Shown here piece after piece: positions 57,399-64,000 of a DNA stretch of 64,000 nucleotides (positions are counted from its first letter, which is position 1; the number at the start of each line of letters is the position of its first letter). Where the stretch lies: contig OZ010789.1 of assembly GCA_963932465.1 (NCBI GenBank), positions 594,591,581-594,655,580 on the forward strand, in the 5' to 3' direction. Source of the DNA: Maratus speciosus. Its lineage: Eukaryota > Arthropoda > Arachnida > Araneae > Salticidae. The notes under the pieces were generated by a model. It was not told the origin of the DNA. It saw only the letters and a program-made list of their open reading frames with translations, and did no database searches. The position numbers and the translations under genes are program-made.

Positions 57399-58816
57399 AG
57401 TTCATGATACCAAAAATGTTTTTTTAGTCGATGATGATTTTTTTTCTGATAAAATAAACATAATTGTTTCCCTTGAACGCCCCTTTCCTATTGTACGCCA
57501 CACCAATTATTATTTTTTTTGTATTTTTTTTTTCTAAATATTTTATTCGGCCTTTACTCCGAAGACAATAGATGCAATATATTTTCTAATCTTTAATGTA
57601 GTAATTCTTTCTTGAATTTATCCTTGATTTACCGTAAAATACATGTTTAGTATACATTTATTTTGTTGTTTACTATTAATTTTGTTTTTATGTTTCCATG
57701 GTTAAATGTATCTTGAAACATAAAAGGTTATACAAATTTTTTACTCTATTATACAAAATGCAATATCTAAATGCTTTCAAAATGTTATTTTATTTTCTTA
57801 CCATTTACTTAAATATAAAATTCAAATACAATGCATATTTATGATGATAAAGTAAGAAATATCTAATAATTCATCATAAAAGTGATTCTACATTAACTAA
57901 ACACCGAGTATATTTTTCTATCGAACTTTGAAATAAAAAAATAATGTTTCAAAATCCCTCAAGGAGAATTCTTGGGACCACCATTGATTAATAATAAATA
58001 TGTTTAAACTTTTTAACCTTGTTACTTGTAATCGTAATTAATAATCAACAAAAAACCTCTTAAAAACTAGCAATAATTATTTTTCTAAAACAATGTTTGA
58101 CAGTTTTGAAAATTTGTAAGTGATGTGCTGTCTAAATGGCAAACCACATACTATTGTCAATAAAGATACCTGAATGAAACGTTTCAGCCGGATGTTGGTC
58201 CAGATCGTTCAATAAGTAGAACATTGACAATTTAAGATAAAAAATGTCTTGGGTAAATTCCCGGCCTGATTATTTTTTCACAGAGTTGGAAAACTTCAGT
58301 TTATATGATACCTTTACTAATCAATATGATTCTTTTTAAAAAAATTGTAGATTCTTCTTTTTATACAAATTAGCTGTGGCCAGGAATAGAAGGATAAAAG
58401 TATATTTTTAGCGCTCTAGTACCCCCCTGCCCCCGCCAAGTTTATACAGTGATTCTTTGAGCTACACTGTTCGACTAAAACAACAGCACATACGATCTTC
58501 ACAAGTATATATTATGCGTCAGGTAGTAAGATGTCAATTTGAAAGCGCATGTAACGTAAAATACGTCATATTAATTATGAATGATTTTGTTCTTTTTGAT
58601 ATGAGTGTAGAAATCATGCATTACCTACTAATGTACAAGTCAGCATAGGCGTATAAAAGTGCAGAAAAACATTAAAAGAAAAGAAGAAAGCATTTTTACA
58701 CTTGCATAATGGTTATTACTCATTGTCATACAATTCTCCTAAATTTATTTTCTTGCGCAGACATCCAAATATTAAAATATTATTAGTGCATATATTATCT
58801 GACTATAACATCATAT
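57399..58816. other. AT-rich block, nothing identified
   Basis: A short C-rich patch lies at 58415-58440. No coding or transposon structure seen. Confidence 0.4.
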
Positions 58817-58820
58817 TTAA

Positions 58821-59057
58821 CACTTTAGTGCGCAGATTTGCATATATGCAAATAACAGTGTTTTGAATTTAATAGATTTTTTTATTCGTATATACCTAAT
58901 TGACACCAGAAAATTAAAATAGCAATATTTGCTTTAAATAATAACAGACTTTCGTATTTAAATAAAGCGAAATTAACCATTGAAACTTTCTGGTGTAAAG
59001 TCAGATTTTCTGGACTACGTAATTTCTAGAACGAATTATATCGTGGGAATTAAAGGG
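58821..59057. mobile_element. piggyBac-like MITE, 237 bp
   Basis: TTAA flanks (58817-58820, 59058-59061). Left end CACTTTAGTGCGC, right end reversed CCCTTTAATTCCC. ACACCAGAAA at 58901-58910 and TTTCTGGTGT at 58988-58997 form an internal inverted pair. No ORF. Confidence 0.62.
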
Positions 59058-59061
59058 TTAA

Positions 59062-60054
59062 AGGTTAAGCTTCATAAAATAAATAATTATATAAAATAAG
59101 GTATTTGGAGATATACTTATTAAAATATTTACGAATTCGCAATATTTTAGCGTAAAACAGCCACACGACAGCAGTTTTTACTTATATTGCAGATGTGAAA
59201 TAGAAGAAAAGACTGACCTATTATATGAAAAATGTATCTCTGATTTTTTTCATTATTTTTCCTTTGTAATAAATGTTTCAGAGAATCATACATATTTTTT
59301 TCGAAACAAAATAAAAAATCATGCATTTAAAGGTTAAATTATTTCTTGTCTCTCTGTTTTTTCTTGTTTTTTTTTTTCTTCCTATTTGCACATTTTTAGT
59401 GAGGTACATTTTCTGGTTACACAAGAATTTCTAAGAAACAAAATCATTTTTCTTACAAAAAACAACACAACCCTAATGAATTATTCATACTTTTCAAAAC
59501 AAAAAAAATCTCACGATTATTTCCTTCTTTTGTAAATGAATAAAAACAGATATGTTACACTAAATCAATTAACAAAATTGTATTTTTTTTCATTAATTAT
59601 GTATAGTTAAGGTAATCCAATAAGCTGACATATGCTGCATTGAATCTTTATGTTTCTTACTTCTAATGAAATAAATTATTGGTTATCTAGCCAAGAATGG
59701 AGAGTGATAAAAAGTTTAAATTTGGTTTATTATGAGGTAGTGAAAAAGACAAACTAAAATAAATTTCTCTAAAAAGCACAATGTCGCTATAAAAGCATTT
59801 TTTTCTGTTGCACAGGAAGTTACATAAAGGCCAGTTGATGAAAATAATAAATATAAGCATATAATGATATACGTTAATAAATTAATAAATATGCAAATAA
59901 TATTTTTTAATAAATTATATAATTTAAAATAAATAGTAATTATGAATATCTGTAATTTTAAAGCTAAAATTCGTATCATTTAACCCACTGAACAGAAAGT
60001 CAGCATTACAATGTAAATAAAGATAAATATTAATAAATCTGACAAAGTTATATA
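59062..60054. other. AT-rich block, nothing identified
   Basis: Frames here (for example 59716-59979) are A/T codon noise. Confidence 0.4.
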
Positions 60055-60056
60055 TA

Positions 60057-60502
60057 CCGGGTATCCCAAAAATAACTGATGGATTTTAAAATTCAATAAC
60101 TGGCAAACGATGACAGATATTAAAAAAAAATTTTGCAGGAGAGATATGTAAGATGTCAGGAGTTTTTATGCTGCGATTCCCAGTTTTAGTTACAAATAAC
60201 AGCGATAGATGGCGCTGCAAGCAATCCTGCCTCGATTTTTCGACCTCTCTCTCTTCTCCCATGCGAAAAAGGAGATTAAAATGTTTTGAATGATTCCGAA
60301 GTACCAAAAACGGGTCTGTAATTTGCACCTACTTCTCGCTTCTTCATTCTATTGTTTGAAATTCGAACTAAAATCAAGAATCATAGTAAAAAAAAAACTC
60401 CTGACATCATACATAACCCTACAGCAAGAATTTTTTAAATATCTGTCACCGTTTGCAAGTTATTGAATTTTAAAATCCATCACTCATTTTTGGGACACCC
60501 GG
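60057..60502. mobile_element. 446-bp mariner-type MITE, TA flanks
   Basis: Ends CCGGGTATCCCAAAAATAAC and, reversed, CCGGGTGTCCCAAAAATGAG. Arms pair for about 110 bp, including GATGGATTTTAAAATTCAAT and GATGTCAGGAGTTTTT. TA at 60055-60056 and 60503-60504. The interior is unique, with no ORF match. The style GGGTGTCCCAAAAA is widespread in arthropods. Confidence 0.85.
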
Positions 60503-61018
60503 TATATATATATATATTAGGGTGGTCCTTAAAAAATTAAATTTAAAATTTTATATGGGGCACCCTCCTATTTTGTTCTATGTATAAAATAAAGACCTAC
60601 ACAAAAATTTCAAAATTTTAAAACATTTTTTAGGGGTCGCTACCAAGGTTTGAATTTTTTTTTAAAATTAAAAATTGACATATTTTGTAAGCTAATAATA
60701 TATTATTAATACAAATCCATAGTCATTGCCAAATGGAATCATGGTATGATATTAGGCTGTAAAGACTGTCTTTTGTTTCAAGTTTCAATATATTTACACA
60801 ACCTATTATCCGAACACAGTCAGGAGTATTTCATGTCTACACTCTATTTCCCCTGAACTTGGCCCCATTGTGAAAGGTAGAGAATCTAACATTCCGCCTT
60901 GAAAAATAGTTCTCCGTTATTTTTTAATCTTAAATATCTAAAATGCGTAGGAATTTATAAGATAATGTTTATAAATTATAGATTTTGATTTTTTTATATT
61001 CGTAAAATATCATACTAA

Positions 61019-62458
61019 ATGGCCATATTTGTATCAAAGAGTATCGTATCAAAGAGTATCCTATCATTCGTATCAGAGCACCAAAACTTAAAAAAAAAGT
61101 TTTCGGAAAGCTTTCCTTTGACTGTTCACTGGGATTGCAAAATTTTAGAAGACATTTCAGGATCTGAAACTGTAGACAGATTAACCATTATTGTTTCACG
61201 TAAAGGTACTGACCATTTAAATAGCTGTTCCACAATTTCAATCAGAAACAAGTGAGGCAATAGCTCCTATTGTTAACGAAACATTGGAGTTGTGGAGATT
61301 ATAAGCATGACTTTTGATATAACCTTTGTTGATACCTGTTTATCAGGAGCAGCTTGAGCTGTTCTGGATTAGAATATGAACAAAGAAACGGTTTGGCTTG
61401 CAATCATCACATCCTTTAAATTATGCTTGAGGAAGTTGTTATTAAGTCCCTCGGAGTTTCAAGCGGACCGGACATACCATTATTCCAACGATTTAAAATT
61501 TCGTGGATGTCTATCGATTATGGCATATTTCAGACTCTCATAACTGACAATTTAATCAATGAAAAAAATAACACATAATGCATCCGAAATTACAGAATTT
61601 GCTCAAAATCATCTTAGAGATTTTCAACCAATGGACGATTACAAGGAACCGATAGACCTTACCATCGTTTTCTTAGGAACAGTACCCGAAAGAGGTGTTT
61701 ACATTAGAGCTCCAGGTGGGGATTGCATTGGGCTCCATGAATGGTGAAGGTGATGTACTTGCTCAAGATTTATTTATTTAGAGATCAGTTTAAACTCTCT
61801 AAGTAGAAAAAATATGGAGTTCGTCAAGTTTTCTCGTTTGTTGTGGAAATCTACATTCACACTGATATCAGGTCCAATGATTTATTGCTTCCGAAGAACT
61901 TGAAAAAAGACCAAAATGTAAATGAAATAATTTATTTGTGTGCTTTGAAGAAATTCCTAGGACATTTCTGTACTTCACAGAACTAGTTGCTTTTGCCTTT
62001 TTTCGATGACAATGTCTTTTTGAAAATAAAAGAAAAATGGTGCATGCTTTGAAAAATGATGAAAATTATGAACCTTTGAAAAGTACACGGGCTGATCCTG
62101 ATGTCATTCTCCAAAATAGCTTGCAAGATTTTCTAACAAACAGCACTCTGTGTTTTGTTTTTTTTAAATTATGGATTTACACTTAGACTTTTTTGAAACA
62201 GATGCAGTTAATAGGAATAAAAAAGAATCCTACAAGACATGTAAGGCACTAGCGACTTCAGTCAAACTTGTTAATAATGTAGCCGAAAGTTATATAGCAC
62301 TCATGGAGGAATACAATAAACTTCATTCAAAAGATAAAGAACAAAAACAGTATTTCAAGGATATGATGATGGCAATCCAAATCATTTCTTTGTTCATATT
62401 CTGCTCCAGAAGAACACAAGCTTTTCTTGATAATCCGGTATTAACAAAGGCTATATAG
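61019..62458 (+). pseudogene. Degenerate transposase-like protein
   Basis: Plus-strand fragments in order: KFSESFPLTVHWDCKILEDI and SGSETVDRL (61090-61190); MTFDITFVDT near 61305; SGPDIPLFQRFK-like text with stops near 61470; DYKEPIDLTIVFLGTVPERG (61640-61700); VHALKNDENYEPL (about 62043-62080); KLVNNVAESYIALMEEYNKL and KDKEQKQYF (62262-62360). HWD...LED, FD(I/T)T and the NDVAE..IALIEEYN tail recur in a large family of uncharacterised proteins in aphids, hydra and arachnids that I remember as transposon products. The Asp residues could be catalytic, but I cannot assign the superfamily. Many stops and frame changes: not functional. Confidence 0.6.
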
Positions 62459-62486
62459 AAAATCATACATTTTACTTGCTCGGTAC

Positions 62487-62740
62487 TCCCCACGACTCCA
62501 ATATTACGTTACCAGCAGAAGCTATTGCCTCTTGAACTATCCTGATTGAAGTTTTGGAACAACAAGCAACTGGTCAATACCTTTACCTGAAACAATAATG
62601 GGTAATCTGCCTACAGTTTCAGATCCGGAAATGTCTTCTAAAATTTTGGAATCCCAGTGAACAGTTAAAAGAACGCTTGCCGAAAACTCTTTTTTTAAGT
62701 TTTGGCCTCTGCTTGCTCGTCTTCAGATACGAATATGTCC
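62487..62740 (-). pseudogene. Inverted second copy of the gene's 5' part
   Basis: The minus strand of the right arm repeats the LLTVHWDSKILEDISGSETV segment and goes on with GRLPIIVSGKGIDQLLVVPK, better preserved in places than the left copy. It then reaches the middle region, where homology ends. Shows that the inverted arm was copied from the 5' half. Confidence 0.65.
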
Positions 62741-63309
62741 ATTAAGTACGACATTTTACGAATATCAAAAAGTGAAATTCTATAATTTATAAACATTATC
62801 TTATAAATTTTTATGCATTTTAGCTATTTCAGATTAAACAATAACGGAGAACTATTTTTCAAGGCGGAATGTTAGATTCTCTACCTTTCACAATGGGGCC
62901 AAGTTCAGGTGAAATAGAGTGTAGACATGAAATACTCCTGACTGTGTTCGGACAACAGGTTGTGTAAATATATTGAAACTTGAAACAAAAGACAGTCTTT
63001 ACAGCCTAATATCATAACATGATTTCATTTGGCAATTACTATGGTTTTGTATTAATAATATATTATTAGATTACAAAATATGTCAATTTTAATTTTTTTT
63101 TTTTTAAATTCAAACCTTGGTAGCGACCCCTAAAAAATGTTTTAAAATTTTGAAATTTTTGTGGAGGTCTTTATTTTATACATAGAACAAAATAGAAGGG
63201 TGCCCCATAGAAACTTTAAAAGTTAATTTTTTAAGGACCACCCGTTATGCGTTTTGGCATAGAGAGAAAGAGGCACTCAATAATCCCACATTCTTTCGTG
63301 AAAAATCAC

Positions 63310-63775
63310 ATTACAGATGAGGCTATTGGCTGGGATCAGCAAAGGTAGACGTGCGGGCCTGCATATCAATCGGAATGGCACTTTGACGGTCCGGAGTAAT
63401 ACAGACGAGATACCGAGACCTCATGTCGTATTTTATGTTGCCGTAATTAGTGATTTCTTTTTTTCCATGCATGATAATGCCAGACTTTATACAGTTCGTC
63501 TTGTGGAAAACATGCTTGAAGCTAAAATAATGCAGCGTATGGAATGACCAGCATACTCTCTTGACCTAAATCCGATCGAGCATGTTTGGGACATACTCAG
63601 ACGACGCATTGTTGCAAGACCGAGGCCTCCTTTTACTGTCCGGGACATGGAGATTGCAATTCTTGAGCAGTGAAACAGTATTCCCCAAGTCTTATCGATA
63701 ACCTCATCGCATCCATGAAAAACCGGTGTGCAGCTGTTTTAGCTGTTCGAGAAGACCACACGCCATATTAAAAAT
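63310..63775 (+). pseudogene. Tc1 transposase C-terminal half
   Basis: The plus frame from 63317 gives GISKGRRAGLHINRNGTLTV, then RPHVVFYVAVISDFFFSMHD and NARLYTVRLVENMLEAK, the block with the second catalytic Asp (HDNAR). After a TGA at 63545 comes PAYSLDLNPIEHVWDILRRR, the third block, where the usual SPDLNPIEH has Leu for Pro. Then RPRPPFTVRDMEIAILEQ, another TGA, and after a frame change SSHP*KTGVQLF. The C-terminus CAAVLAVREDHTPY is readable in a shifted frame at 63728-63769. Both stops fall where relatives have Trp (TGG to TGA). The N-terminal half is absent; the copy abuts the preceding element at about 63244. Confidence 0.85.
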
Positions 63776-64000
63776 CTTGCATCATTTCTAAACAATACTT
63801 TTTTTACGATTTACATGAAACCAAATTGTCGCCCTACACCATCTTTCCATGTTCTTTTCATCTTTTCAAAAAATAAAAGCTCCCTTACCATATTTTTTTT
63901 GTATTGCGCATTGCTATACGTGTACTATCCATTTTATGCCCATACATTGCTGTTTTGCACTGTTCTCTTCACGTTTTTGCTTGCTCCCCTAATTTTTTTG
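63776..64000. other. Sequence after the Tc1 relic, to window end
   Basis: May include the Tc1 3' terminal region; the end was not recognised before the window closes. Confidence 0.4.

Larger units (their letters stand above)
60520..63243 (+). mobile_element. 2.7-kb element with ~760-bp inverted arms
   Basis: Ends GGGTGGTCCTTAAAAAATTA and, reversed, GGGTGGTCCTTAAAAAATTA. Arms about 60520-61297 and 62487-63243 pair throughout (TAGGGGTCGCTACCAAGGTT, TTGGCCCCATTGTGAAAGGT, ATCTGAAACTGTAG.CAGATT). The arms include not only the terminal sequence but also the 5' coding part of the element's gene, so the right end is an inverted copy of the left. The middle ~1.2 kb is single copy and carries the rest of the gene. 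Flanks TTA and GTTA do not give a clear target duplication. Confidence 0.85.

Noticed and set aside
62171..62458. Stand-alone 95-codon gene
   Set aside because: It is the C-terminal piece of the transposase-like protein inside the 60520-63243 element.

Overview
This looks like a gene-poor, very AT-rich piece of an arthropod nuclear genome. No bacterial gene organisation, host exon chain, rRNA or intact tRNA gene can be supported. The recognisable coding matter is all broken transposable-element protein: mariner and Tc1 transposases, the RNase H end of a LINE, a Gypsy-like gag, a Pif1/Helitron helicase scrap, and a degenerate transposase-like protein inside a long inverted-repeat element. The mix of elements, the gag style, the Tc1 C-terminus and the ~150-bp satellites beside GACA tracts make me favour a chelicerate, probably a spider. 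That is an inference from remembered families, not something I could search.

Layout. 1-3 kb: a ~149-bp tandem array ending in a GACA tract and a small hairpin. 3-5 kb: a 338-bp TIR element, then a LINE 3' end. 6.7-10.5 kb: an internally deleted mariner and a Tc1 pseudogene. 11.7-11.9 kb: a tRNA-derived SINE candidate. 13.95-15.66 kb: a near-perfect palindrome made of two head-to-head 5' halves of a Tc1-like element, flanked by TA. 19.2-19.8 kb: a decayed mariner. 20.87-23.83 kb: a non-autonomous Helitron with 5' TC and 3' hairpin-CTAG ends. 27.6-28.3 kb: a short Tc1/mariner relic with TIRs. 28.4-30.3 kb: a ~938-bp sequence duplicated in tandem, with a third copy at 38.8-39.4 kb. 32-34.4 kb: two MITEs with 8-bp target duplications in a cluster of CGCCAAA motifs, then the Pif1 helicase fragment. 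35.2-38.6 kb: three further inverted-repeat elements.

39.99-44.11 kb is the best-defined object: a gag-only Gypsy-like LTR retrotransposon on the minus strand. Both LTRs, a 5-bp target duplication (GTGAT), a polypurine tract and a primer-binding-site candidate are visible. Gag stays in one frame but carries three stops, and a 179-bp MITE sits inside the 5' LTR. 46-51 kb holds a small inverted-repeat element, a 2.3-kb fold-back with a nested MITE, and an eight-copy ~152-bp satellite next to a CTGT tract and a 12-bp hairpin. 54-56.1 kb is a nest of tRNA-like elements, a TA-type MITE and a TTAA-flanked piggyBac-like insertion. 58.8-59.1 kb holds another piggyBac-like MITE. 60-64 kb has a mariner-type MITE, a 2.7-kb element with ~760-bp inverted arms, and a Tc1 transposase C-terminus.

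The themes are layered insertion (several with the exact target duplication readable), repeated conversion of transposons into head-to-head palindromes, and satellite-GACA-hairpin composites. All coordinates and divergence remarks come from reading by eye.
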